Assembly (NCBI GenBank): GCA_016712145.1
Contig: JADJRO010000003.1
Coordinates: forward strand, 310,001-374,000
DNA: 64,000 nucleotides
Source: Saprospiraceae bacterium
Lineage (GTDB): Bacteria; Bacteroidota; Bacteroidia; Chitinophagales; Saprospiraceae
Direction of reading: 5' to 3'
The first letter of the stretch is position 1; every line of letters starts with the position of its first letter. The notes beneath the pieces were generated by a model that searched no databases, was not told the origin of the DNA, and saw nothing but the letters and a program-made list of their open reading frames with translations. This document shows, one piece after another, positions 24,369-32,507 of the stretch. The translations under genes and the position numbers were made by a program.

Positions 24369-25352
24369 TTGAACCACCCAAGCCAAATACCGTTTCAGGA
24401 TCTTAAAAATCAACTTGCAGGCGAATTGCACACCGATGCACTGCATTTAGGAATTTATGCCACCGATGCCAGCAATTACCAAATTCTACCTTTAGCCGTT
24501 GCGCTTCCAAAAAATGAAGCTGATGTACTTGTAATTTTACGCTGGTCAAATTTGAATAGAGTTCCAGTGATGGCGCGTGGTGGTGGAACCAGTTTGGTTG
24601 GTCAAACAGTTGCCAGAGCCATTGTCATTGATTTTACAAAATACATGGATTCCATTCTGGAATTTAATCCGCAAGAACGATGGGCCTGGGTAGAACCCGG
24701 AATTGTGCGGGATGTATTGAATCAGAATTTGAGTTCATATCAACTGCACTTTGCACCAGATCCTGCAACCACTTCGCGCGCAACCGTAGGCGGGATGATC
24801 GCAAACAATAGCAGTGGGACCCGCAGCATACGCTATGGAAAAACACTGGATCATGTTATTGAATTAAAAATTGCCCTGGCAAATGGGAAGATCATTCAGT
24901 GTAAAAACCTAACCACTGTTGAATTGGAGGAAAAACTTGAATTGCAAGATGAAGAAGGCCATCTTTATCGTGAATTGTTTAAACTTATTCAGGAAAACAG
25001 AACAGAAATCGAAGCACGTTTTCCAAAAGTCATGCGACGTGTAGGAGGATACAATCTCGATGAATTTTTAAGCAATGAATGGAATCTCTGTGATTTAATT
25101 ACTGGCAGTGAATGCACCCTTGCTTTGATTCTTGCTGCAAAAATAAATCTGGAGCCCACTCCAAAACATCAATGTTTGTGTGTAGTTCATTTTGAAGATT
25201 TTTTTGAATCCATTGCACATGTATCAGAAATTGTTGCATTCAAACCGGCTGCCGTTGAATTGTTGGACCACATGTTGATTGAACGCAGCCGTGAAAATTT
25301 AGAGACCAAACATTATTGCCATTTTATACAAGGAGATCCTGGGGTGTTTTAG
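24369..25352 (+). CDS. FAD-linked/Fe-S oxidoreductase, N-terminal part (frameshifted)
   Basis: 327 residues from a TTG start at 24369. It holds the PCMH-type FAD-binding domain: GIYATDASNYQILPLAVALP, then VPVMARGGGTSLVGQTV (the FAD pyrophosphate loop) and ATVGGMIANNSSGTRSIRYGKTLDHV, and the start of the FAD-oxidase cap domain. The frame stops just after CHFIQGDPGVF, while the next frame continues as VLVVEFYGETQEEA. Adding one G to GGGG at 25341-25344 restores a single protein of about 946 residues. The family is the D-lactate dehydrogenase/glycolate-oxidase type fused to an Fe-S domain. The product is probably non-functional unless the shift is a sequencing error. Confidence 0.88.
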   Translation: MNHPSQIPFQDLKNQLAGELHTDALHLGIYATDASNYQILPLAVALPKNEADVLVILRWSNLNRVPVMARGGGTSLVGQTVARAIVIDFTKYMDSILEFNPQERWAWVEPGIVRDVLNQNLSSYQLHFAPDPATTSRATVGGMIANNSSGTRSIRYGKTLDHVIELKIALANGKIIQCKNLTTVELEEKLELQDEEGHLYRELFKLIQENRTEIEARFPKVMRRVGGYNLDEFLSNEWNLCDLITGSECTLALILAAKINLEPTPKHQCLCVVHFEDFFESIAHVSEIVAFKPAAVELLDHMLIERSRENLETKHYCHFIQGDPGVF

Positions 25353-27208
25353 TGGTTGAATTTTATGGTGAAACACAAGAAGAAGCCATTGAACATGCTA
25401 ATGCATTGGCAAGGCATTTGCAAAATCAACAGAAAGGATATGCCTGGCCTGTTATTTCAAACAAGCAGGAAATCGAGGCAGTGTTTACGGTTCGTAAGAA
25501 AGGACTTGGTTTATTGATGGGCGTAAAAGGACATCGCAAACCCATTGCATTTATTGAAGATGCAGCCGTACCGCTCGAACATCTTTCAGATTACATCCGG
25601 GAAGTGTTTGAAGTATGTAAGTCAAATCAGACCCCTGTCGTTGCCTATGCACATGCAAGCGTTGGACTTCTCCATGTAAAACCATTATTGGATCTTCGGG
25701 ATGGAGAGGATATCGAGCGTATGAAAAAGATTTCGTCGCAGGTGTTGAAATTGGTAAAAAAATACAAAGGGTCGTGGAGCGGAGAACATGGAGATGGATT
25801 GGCACGAAGTCCTTATAACGAAGAATTTTTTGGCAATCAATTGTACCGTGCATTTCAAACTGTGAAAGCCGTTTTCGATCCGATGAATTTATTAAACCCA
25901 GGTAAAATAGTAGATGCACCAGCGGTTGATTCCAATTTGCGTTATGGGACAACATACAAAGACCTGGAATTTCAATCCATGTTTCACTATCGCAATGAAG
26001 GTGGTTTTGCAGATGCAGTTCATTTATGCAACGGGGTTGGTGAATGCAGGAAGCATACCGGTGGAACCATGTGTCCAAGTTTTCGGGCTACTCTTGAAGA
26101 AAAGGATAGCACGAGAGGTCGCGCCAATGCCTTGCGCTTGGCTATGAGCGGACAATTGGATCCGTATGGACTGGACAGTCCTGTTTTACAAGAAGTTTTG
26201 GATTTATGTTTGTCATGCAAAGCTTGTAAATCAGAATGTCCCAGCAATGTGGACATGGCAAAATTAAAATCTGAAATCTTGAACGTACATGTGAAAAAGA
26301 ATGGACTTTCAATATCAGATCGACTGATTGCATGGCAAGATTTGTTTGGAAATATGAATAGCGGTTTGATGGCTGGAATGGTCAATGGCACGATGAAATT
26401 AAAACCATTTAGAAAGCTGCTGCAAAAAATTTCAGGATTGGATCAGAGGCGCATTTTACCTGAATACACATCAAAACCTTTTAAAGCCCGATCCACTTCC
26501 ACAACATCAAATCCATACAACAAAGTAGTTTTATTTGCAGATACCTATATGAAATTTCATGAGCCAGGGATCGGTATTTCGGCAAAAAAATTATTAGAGC
26601 AATTTGGATACGAAGTCATAGTCTACGACAAACAATGTTGTCAACGTCCGGCAATTTCTCATGGATTGTTAGATCAGGCGAAGACAAAAGGCAGTCAGTT
26701 GTTCAATGATTTAAAACCCTGGTTGGATCAAAAAATTCCAGTGCTGGTATGTGAACCATCGTGTGCATCTGCTCTAAAAGATGACATTCCGGATTTAATG
26801 GACTCAGAATGGGCCCGCGATGCATCGGAACACATCTACCTGATAGAAGATTTTATCAGCAGGGAAGATAAAATGTTAAGCCATTTAAAATTTAAAGAAG
26901 GGGATTATTTGTTTCACGGGCATTGTCATCAAAAAGCAATGTTTACAACAAAATCCATTCATTTATTATTTTACAATCATGCATTTTCTGAAATCAATTC
27001 CGGTTGTTGTGGTATGGCCGGTTCCTTTGGTTACGAGAAAAATCACTACGATTTATCAGAGCGTATCGCAAAATCCAGTTTAATTCCAGCCATAGAAAAA
27101 TCCAAACCGGAAACACACCTTATTGCCAATGGATTCAGTTGTCGTCATCAGATCGAACATTTCGGAAATCGTAAATCAAGACATTGGTTGGAGTATTTGG
27201 AACTTTAA
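25316..27208 (+). CDS. FAD-linked/Fe-S oxidoreductase, C-terminal part
   Basis: 630 residues; real homology begins near 25343 (VLVVEFYG), so the ATG at 25316 is likely not used. It contains the rest of the FAD-oxidase C-terminal domain (GSWSGEHGDGLARSPYNEEFFG, the substrate-site motif; FDPMNLLNPGKIV), a GlpC-like ferredoxin segment with C-x2-C-x2-C-x3-C (CLSCKACKSEC, about 300), and CCG-type heterodisulphide-reductase-like motifs (CCQRP, CCGMAGSFGYE). This build channels electrons from a 2-hydroxy acid such as D-lactate through FAD and Fe-S clusters to the respiratory chain. The substrate is inferred from the family only. Confidence 0.88.
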   Translation: MPFYTRRSWGVLVVEFYGETQEEAIEHANALARHLQNQQKGYAWPVISNKQEIEAVFTVRKKGLGLLMGVKGHRKPIAFIEDAAVPLEHLSDYIREVFEVCKSNQTPVVAYAHASVGLLHVKPLLDLRDGEDIERMKKISSQVLKLVKKYKGSWSGEHGDGLARSPYNEEFFGNQLYRAFQTVKAVFDPMNLLNPGKIVDAPAVDSNLRYGTTYKDLEFQSMFHYRNEGGFADAVHLCNGVGECRKHTGGTMCPSFRATLEEKDSTRGRANALRLAMSGQLDPYGLDSPVLQEVLDLCLSCKACKSECPSNVDMAKLKSEILNVHVKKNGLSISDRLIAWQDLFGNMNSGLMAGMVNGTMKLKPFRKLLQKISGLDQRRILPEYTSKPFKARSTSTTSNPYNKVVLFADTYMKFHEPGIGISAKKLLEQFGYEVIVYDKQCCQRPAISHGLLDQAKTKGSQLFNDLKPWLDQKIPVLVCEPSCASALKDDIPDLMDSEWARDASEHIYLIEDFISREDKMLSHLKFKEGDYLFHGHCHQKAMFTTKSIHLLFYNHAFSEINSGCCGMAGSFGYEKNHYDLSERIAKSSLIPAIEKSKPETHLIANGFSCRHQIEHFGNRKSRHWLEYLEL

Positions 27209-27269
27209 AAAATCATAAAATATTTTTTTAACGTTTTTTCTATTTTATTGGTTTTAGAAAATATGTACA

Positions 27270-27971
27270 TTATTTAATTTGGTATAGCAATAAATATTTA
27301 TTAACATTAGAAGTTAGAGCGTTATCAGGGATATCGAATGGAAAGTTAGGTGATTGATAATATTTTTCCATTACTGCAAGATCTAATTCGTCACTGGAAA
27401 ATTTTTGTGATAGCCAGTTTTCAATTTTGGACTCACTGAAACTACCATTAACAAACCCTCGAACAGCAAAGAGCATAAGCTTTAATCCATTTGTAAACTC
27501 CATTACCCAAAAACTAAATGTATTGTAAGAGTCATAAACATCAACATCAATTGGTTCCTTAAAAAAACTTAATTTTTTGTCATAATCCCATTTTCTTTCT
27601 CTTTTGATTCCATAAATATTCAGTGTTTTAAGAATCATTAACTCTTGCTCTTGAAAATTTAATGTTGATGGAAAGGTTGGAGGCATATAGCACATACTTC
27701 CCATTTCAATAGGAGATATGTAAAAACCTAAGAAATTTATATCATCACTAACAATTTCATTAAAATAATATGGTGCTCCAGAAAGATTTATTTGAAATTC
27801 TTTTAGATCCTCACTCCTAAAATGCATAGAAACATCATCGAATACAAATTCGTTTGAACCAAAATTAAAGCTCATGCTTTTTCCATTTATGAAAAGCAAT
27901 CTACTATTTAGTATTTTATTCAATTGAAAAATTTGGGTTTGATTGTATAAATAGGTAACTTCTAAAACCAT
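27270..27971 (-). CDS. Hypothetical protein
   Basis: 233 residues, no signal peptide or membrane segment, mixed alpha/beta with many aromatics (NTFSFWVMEFTNGLKLMLFAVRGF). I recognise no family. The codon use is AT-richer than in its neighbours, and the gene stands alone between a redox enzyme gene and a small membrane protein gene, so it may be a recent arrival. The ATG at 27971 gives a plausible N-terminus (MVLEVTYLYNQTQIF). Confidence 0.6.
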   Translation of the reverse strand: MVLEVTYLYNQTQIFQLNKILNSRLLFINGKSMSFNFGSNEFVFDDVSMHFRSEDLKEFQINLSGAPYYFNEIVSDDINFLGFYISPIEMGSMCYMPPTFPSTLNFQEQELMILKTLNIYGIKRERKWDYDKKLSFFKEPIDVDVYDSYNTFSFWVMEFTNGLKLMLFAVRGFVNGSFSESKIENWLSQKFSSDELDLAVMEKYYQSPNFPFDIPDNALTSNVNKYLLLYQIK

Positions 27972-28044
27972 AAATTATAATGGATTTAAACGAAATTAGA
28001 AATAAATAATTTATTAAAATTAAAACTTTGAAATCTACATAACT

Positions 28045-28074
28045 AAAAAGCCACCTTGGTTTCCCAAAGTGGCT
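28045..28074 (-). terminator. Rho-independent terminator after the 90-residue protein gene
   Basis: On the minus strand AGCCACTTTGG-GAAA-CCAAGGTGGCT forms an 11-bp stem with a GNRA-like loop and one G-U pair, followed by TTTTT. It starts 18 bp past the stop at 28092. Confidence 0.85.
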
Positions 28075-28091
28075 AAAAGAAGTGTTTGTTT

Positions 28092-28364
28092 TTAAGCTGC
28101 TTTTTTAAATAGGCCACCTAATAATGAACCTGCTGATCCACCTAAAAGGGCGATGATGATATTTATAATATTGATTCCACCGCCGTCGCCTGCACTGTTT
28201 GCAAAAAGTCCCAGGGCGGTCGTAATCATAGGTAACACATTACCGCCGGCTGCACCTGCAATAAGGTTGCCAACCATACCCAGTCCGTTTTTCTTAAGCA
28301 TATTGCCCAACCAGCCACCGCCTGCGCCGGCAATCGTGTTGATTAAAATTGAAGTTAAGTCCAT
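28092..28364 (-). CDS. Small glycine-rich membrane protein
   Basis: 90 residues, glycine- and alanine-rich, with three hydrophobic stretches (AGAGGGWLGNML, LIAGAAGGNVLPMITTALGLFA, IINIIIALLGGSAGSLLGGLF) and a lysine pair at the end. Similar short Gly-rich proteins are common in Bacteroidota and have no known role; resemblance to glycine-zipper proteins is possible. It has its own terminator and an AT-rich upstream region, so it is a single-gene unit. Confidence 0.7.
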   Translation of the reverse strand: MDLTSILINTIAGAGGGWLGNMLKKNGLGMVGNLIAGAAGGNVLPMITTALGLFANSAGDGGGINIINIIIALLGGSAGSLLGGLFKKAA

Positions 28365-28554
28365 GTTCGTTTGTTTTGAAGTTTAGAAAAGGTTTTACAT
28401 TCCAAGGTAAGAATTGCGCTTCCAATTTGTTAATAATTATTATATAAATAAATATAATATATATAAATATCAGATAAACAATAATATATATTGATTATAA
28501 AATTAGTCTGGGAATGCTTAATTTCACAATTCAAACACCAGATACTGCATTTGT

Positions 28555-30228
28555 ATGTCAAAAAATTTAAGCCATTTATCAGGAAGACAGGGACTCCAGA
28601 ATAATCTGTTTGAAAACATCGGCAATCACTCTGAGCAATTGGGCCCCCTTTCTAAAGAAGAAATCGCAAAACTTGCAGATGATTTCCTTATGGGTACGTC
28701 TAGTATTTTTGGAACTGCAAGTTTTTATGATTTTACCAGGGAGAGTAATCGCGGTAAAAAAATTTATGTTTGCAATGGTTCAGCCTGTCTGACTGCTGGT
28801 ACACAAAATGAGCTCATAGATAAAATTTCAGGCCATTTCGAAAAATCTGAAATTGGAGAAATGTGTTGTCTGGGTCGCTGTCATGAAAATGCAGCTTTTA
28901 ATTTTGATGGCGCGAATTATTCTGGGAATGCAATCGAAGAATTAGAGCAAATCAAAAGAAGTTCAAAACGGATTCGGGATCGCTATCATGTCAAACACAA
29001 AGGGAAGCAAATATTAACAGGCGAACCTCCTTCTATTGATCAAATTAAAATTGATTTGACTAAATTATTTCAAACGCATCCGGATTCGGTATTGCAAGAG
29101 ATAAAATTATCTGGATTGAGAGGACGCGGCGGTGCAGGATTTCCCATCGGCATAAAGTTAGATACCTGTTCGAAAGTCAGTGGAAAACAAAAATTTATTG
29201 TTTGCAATGCAGATGAAGGGGACCCTGGTTCATATTCAGATCGGTATATTTTAGAACAACAACCGTATTTACTTTTAATAGGAATGTTGATAGCAGGTTT
29301 TGTAACCGGCGCATCCAGAGGGGTTATCTATATACGAGCTGAATATCCAGAATCGGTGGACCGGATCAATGAAGCTGTAGAAGAATTTCGAAATGCTGGC
29401 TTGACGGGTGAGCAGATTTTGGGCAGTTCATTTCAATTTGAATTTAAAGTGATCAAAGCCCAGGGTGCCTACATTTGTGGAGAAGAAACGGCTTTGCTTT
29501 CATCCATCGAAGGCCAAAGACCAGAAGTGCGAGTGCGTCCGCCATTTCCTGTATATGAAGGTTTGTTTCGTCAACCCACTGTAGTCAATAATGTAGAAAC
29601 ACTTGCCAACCTTTATGATATCGCAATCAACGGAGGAAAACAATTTGCAAGCATTGGAACTGCAAAATCCAGCGGAACCAAGCTGATGTCATTGGATAGT
29701 TTTTTTAACAAACCAGGTATTTATGAGGTTGATATGGGCACTCCATTAAATGAAGTGGTTTATCAATTAGGTGGAGGCTTTCATTCAAAAGTAAAAGCAC
29801 TGCACATTGGCGGTCCATTGGGTGGACTGGTCCCAATTCATAAAGTAGATGCATTGACTGTGGATTTTGAATCATTTGCACAAAATGGATTTATGTTAGG
29901 ACATGCATCCATGGTTTCGGTGCCGGATAGTTTTTCAATGATCAGTTATCTCGAACATTTATTCGCCTTTACTGCCCATGAAAGTTGTGGAAAGTGTTTT
30001 CCATGCAGAATAGGCTCCACTCGCGGTAAAGAATTATTACAAAAAGCCCAAAAGGATTCTGATTATAAAATCGATTTGGAATTGCTGCGCGATTTGTTAG
30101 ATACGATGAAACGTGGTTCGCTTTGTGCTTTAGGGGGTGGGATTCCATTGCCTGTATACAATGCGCTGGATTATTTTTATGATGAACTTAAATCTTACTT
30201 TTCAGAATCGAATATCTTAGCCCGATAA
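28555..30228 (+). CDS. NuoE-NuoF fusion flavoprotein (NADH-binding subunit type)
   Basis: 557 residues. Residues about 30-130 are a NuoE-type thioredoxin-fold [2Fe-2S] domain with cysteines in CNGSACLTAG and MCCLGRCHENAA. Residues about 165-555 are NuoF: the FMN loop GRGGAGFPIGIK, the NADH segment ADEGDPGSYSDRYILEQQP, GAYICGEETALLSSIEGQRPE, and the [4Fe-4S] site ESCGKCFPCRIGS with a distal Cys in SLCALGG. Fusions of this kind occur in NAD-dependent formate dehydrogenases, NAD-reducing hydrogenases and electron-bifurcating enzymes. No catalytic partner is encoded next to it; only a thiolase follows. It oxidises or reduces NAD(H), with the partner unknown. Confidence 0.9.
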   Translation: MSKNLSHLSGRQGLQNNLFENIGNHSEQLGPLSKEEIAKLADDFLMGTSSIFGTASFYDFTRESNRGKKIYVCNGSACLTAGTQNELIDKISGHFEKSEIGEMCCLGRCHENAAFNFDGANYSGNAIEELEQIKRSSKRIRDRYHVKHKGKQILTGEPPSIDQIKIDLTKLFQTHPDSVLQEIKLSGLRGRGGAGFPIGIKLDTCSKVSGKQKFIVCNADEGDPGSYSDRYILEQQPYLLLIGMLIAGFVTGASRGVIYIRAEYPESVDRINEAVEEFRNAGLTGEQILGSSFQFEFKVIKAQGAYICGEETALLSSIEGQRPEVRVRPPFPVYEGLFRQPTVVNNVETLANLYDIAINGGKQFASIGTAKSSGTKLMSLDSFFNKPGIYEVDMGTPLNEVVYQLGGGFHSKVKALHIGGPLGGLVPIHKVDALTVDFESFAQNGFMLGHASMVSVPDSFSMISYLEHLFAFTAHESCGKCFPCRIGSTRGKELLQKAQKDSDYKIDLELLRDLLDTMKRGSLCALGGGIPLPVYNALDYFYDELKSYFSESNILAR

Positions 30229-30277
30229 TACGTTTATCAAATTAACTACTGATTTCTGACCACAAATTACGAACCAC

Positions 30278-31453
30278 ATGCAGGAAGCATATATTGTCGC
30301 TTATTCACGTTCCGCTTTTACTAAAGCAAAAAAAGGAAGCTTTCGCTTTACGCGTTCAGATGATTTAGCCGTATACCTTATTAAAGAGTTGATTAAAAAA
30401 TATCCTTCCCTGGATTCTAAAATGATAGACGATGTGATCGTGGGTTGCGCCAATCCGGAAGGAGAACAAGGATTACAAATTGGACGACAAATTTCCATGA
30501 GAGCCTTAGGAAAAGAAGTTGCCGGAATGACAGTAAATCGCTACTGTGCTTCAGGTCTTGAAACCATTGCAATTGCAACAGCAAAAATCCGGGCAGGAAT
30601 GGGACATTGTTATCTTGCCGGTGGAGTAGAAAATATGAGCATGATTCCTATGGAAGGTTACAAATTTGCACCCAGCTATGAATTGGCAAAAGAGCATCCA
30701 GATTATATCGTTGGGATGGGATTGACTGCTGAAGCAGTTGCAAAAAAATTTTCAATTAGCCGGGATGTACAAGATCAATTTGCATTGCGTTCGCATCAAC
30801 TGGCGGCGAAAGCTCAAGATAATGGTTTTTATAAGCGGGAAATTACTCCAGTTTCCATCACAGAAGTTACAGTAGAAAACAACACTCGGGTAGAGAGAAG
30901 TTTAGAGATAGCCAAAGATGAAGGCATTCGAAAAGATACCAATCTGGAAGCTTTGCATGAACTTAAACCTGCATTTGCATTAAACGGATCCGTAACTGCG
31001 GGGAACGCGTCACAAACTACCGATGGTGCAGCATTTACACTGATCATGAGTGAATCGATGTTAAAACAAACCGGTCTCCAACCGATTGGAAGACTCGTTT
31101 CTTGTTCGGTTGCCGGTGTTGAACCGATTCACATGGGTATTGGACCCTGTGCTGCAATTCCAAAAGCATTACAACAGGCTACTATGAATCTGCAAGACAT
31201 TCAATTAATTGAACTGAATGAAGCATTTGCAGCACAAGCTTTGGCTGTAATTCAGGAAGCAGGCTTAAATCCGGAATTGGTCAATGTAAATGGAGGAGCC
31301 ATTGCATTGGGTCATCCATTGGGTTGCAGTGGGACCAGACTGACCATGACAATTTTAAATGAATTGGAATTGCGAAATCAAAAGTATGGAATCGTAACAG
31401 CATGTGTCGGTGGTGGTCAAGGAATTGCTGCTGTTATTGAATCAATTTCCTAA
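30278..31453 (+). CDS. Thiolase (acetyl-CoA C-acyltransferase)
   Basis: 391 residues, normal for the family. All thiolase signatures are present: the nucleophilic Cys in NRYCASGLETIAIA (about 90), NGSVTAGNASQTTDGAA, ELNEAFAAQALAV, the catalytic His in GGAIALGHPLGCSGTR (about 350) and the second catalytic Cys in TACVGGGQGIA. It catalyses the last step of fatty-acid beta-oxidation or condensation of acetyl-CoA. The sequence resembles FadA/FadI-type degradative thiolases, but no other fad gene is adjacent. It starts 49 bp after the NuoE-NuoF gene and may share its transcript. Confidence 0.93.
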   Translation: MQEAYIVAYSRSAFTKAKKGSFRFTRSDDLAVYLIKELIKKYPSLDSKMIDDVIVGCANPEGEQGLQIGRQISMRALGKEVAGMTVNRYCASGLETIAIATAKIRAGMGHCYLAGGVENMSMIPMEGYKFAPSYELAKEHPDYIVGMGLTAEAVAKKFSISRDVQDQFALRSHQLAAKAQDNGFYKREITPVSITEVTVENNTRVERSLEIAKDEGIRKDTNLEALHELKPAFALNGSVTAGNASQTTDGAAFTLIMSESMLKQTGLQPIGRLVSCSVAGVEPIHMGIGPCAAIPKALQQATMNLQDIQLIELNEAFAAQALAVIQEAGLNPELVNVNGGAIALGHPLGCSGTRLTMTILNELELRNQKYGIVTACVGGGQGIAAVIESIS

Positions 31454-31526
31454 ATTAGATGTTGATGATCATATGATGTACTGGAAATTAAAACATGCGC
31501 CAGTGTTTTTTTGATTTTAAGACTAT

Positions 31527-32090
31527 ATGAATTATTTGATTAACAAATTTATTTTTTTACTTTTTACAAATACACTGCTCCTTGTTTTATCGAGTCAGGA
31601 TGTATTTGGACAAAATATAAAGCTTCGCGGTAAAATAGATTTTTACAGTAAAGCGCCCCAGGAAGAAATCAAAGCCATTTCAGATAAGTTGCATGGTTTA
31701 ATTAATTTACATGAAAATAGTTTTGCATTTGTTGTGGATATTAATTCATTTGATGGTTTTAATAATCCACTTCAGAAAATTCATTTTAATGAAAATTATA
31801 TGGAATCCGGTTTATATCCGCAGGCTAAATATTATGGTAAAATTATCGATCAGGTAAATTATGATGTTGTTGAAGATGAAGTCATTCGTGTAAAAGGGAA
31901 TTTTGATATACACGGCACTGTTCAAGAACGAATTCTTACAGTTCATATATTCCGGAAAAACGGAATCTTGCATTTCGATTCTGAATTTTTTATTAGCCTG
32001 GAGGATTTTAAAATAAGCGTTCCAAGAATCGTACATCAAAAATTATCAAACGAAATCAAAGTTCATGTTAAAGGCCGGTTTAGCAAATAA
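31527..32090 (+). CDS. YceI-like secreted protein (first copy)
   Basis: 187 residues with a signal peptide (LINKFIFLLFTNTLLLVLSSQDVFGQ). The YceI lipocalin-like pattern is visible: GKIDFYSKAPQEEIKAISDKLHGLINL, SFAFVVDINSFDGFNNPLQKIHFNENYMES, YPQAKYYGKI, GNFDIHGTVQERILTV. YceI proteins bind isoprenoid-type lipids in the periplasm. The same HFNENYMES motif occurs in the second YceI protein at 37153-37704, so the two are paralogues flanking one operon. It overlaps the sensor kinase start by 26 bp. Confidence 0.85.
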   Translation: MNYLINKFIFLLFTNTLLLVLSSQDVFGQNIKLRGKIDFYSKAPQEEIKAISDKLHGLINLHENSFAFVVDINSFDGFNNPLQKIHFNENYMESGLYPQAKYYGKIIDQVNYDVVEDEVIRVKGNFDIHGTVQERILTVHIFRKNGILHFDSEFFISLEDFKISVPRIVHQKLSNEIKVHVKGRFSK

Positions 32091-32496
32091 ATGGACTTTG
32101 TTTTTGTGCCTGTTTTGGTGCCATGCAGTATTTTCTCAAAATGGCTTGCAATCCATTCTGGTTAAACATCCTTTTCAAACCTTGACAGCTCGTACCAGCT
32201 ATCAAAACATGTATCAAGATCAAAAGGGTTGGTTTTATGTTGCCACTTCAGATGGAATTATCATGTATGATGGAATCAATGAGTGGTTTATTCAACATTC
32301 TGAAGTAATTGCAGAACATCACATTAGTGCCATTGCAGAAGTATCAGATGGAGTGTTATTAATGGCCAGTTATGATGGGAACATTTACATGATTAATGAC
32401 CGGGAATTTTCAGATTGGAAGCCTAAAAATTTTCCAATTAATGTGGCCATTTCGAAAATAGTTATTGATCAATTAAATAATGTATCACTCAAGTAA
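32065..32496 (+). CDS. LytS-type sensor kinase, N-terminal fragment (frameshifted)
   Basis: 143 residues: a signal peptide (LANKWTLFLCLFWCHAVFSQ) and the first blades of a periplasmic beta-propeller (YQDQKGWFYVATSDGIIMYDG, ISAIAEVSDGVLLMASYDGNIYMI). It ends at NNVSLK plus TAA, while the next frame reads on as VNIPGLPQEDLFQNIVK. One missing A near 32491 explains the break. It overlaps the YceI gene by 26 bp, consistent with an operon. It should be joined with the following entry. Confidence 0.8.
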   Translation: MLKAGLANKWTLFLCLFWCHAVFSQNGLQSILVKHPFQTLTARTSYQNMYQDQKGWFYVATSDGIIMYDGINEWFIQHSEVIAEHHISAIAEVSDGVLLMASYDGNIYMINDREFSDWKPKNFPINVAISKIVIDQLNNVSLK

Positions 32497-32507
32497 ATAT
32501 TCCTGGC

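Noticed and set aside
31488..31515. Terminator after the thiolase gene
   Set aside because: The possible stem (AAACA/TGTTT) is only 5-6 bp and AT-rich, so the T-run alone does not support it.
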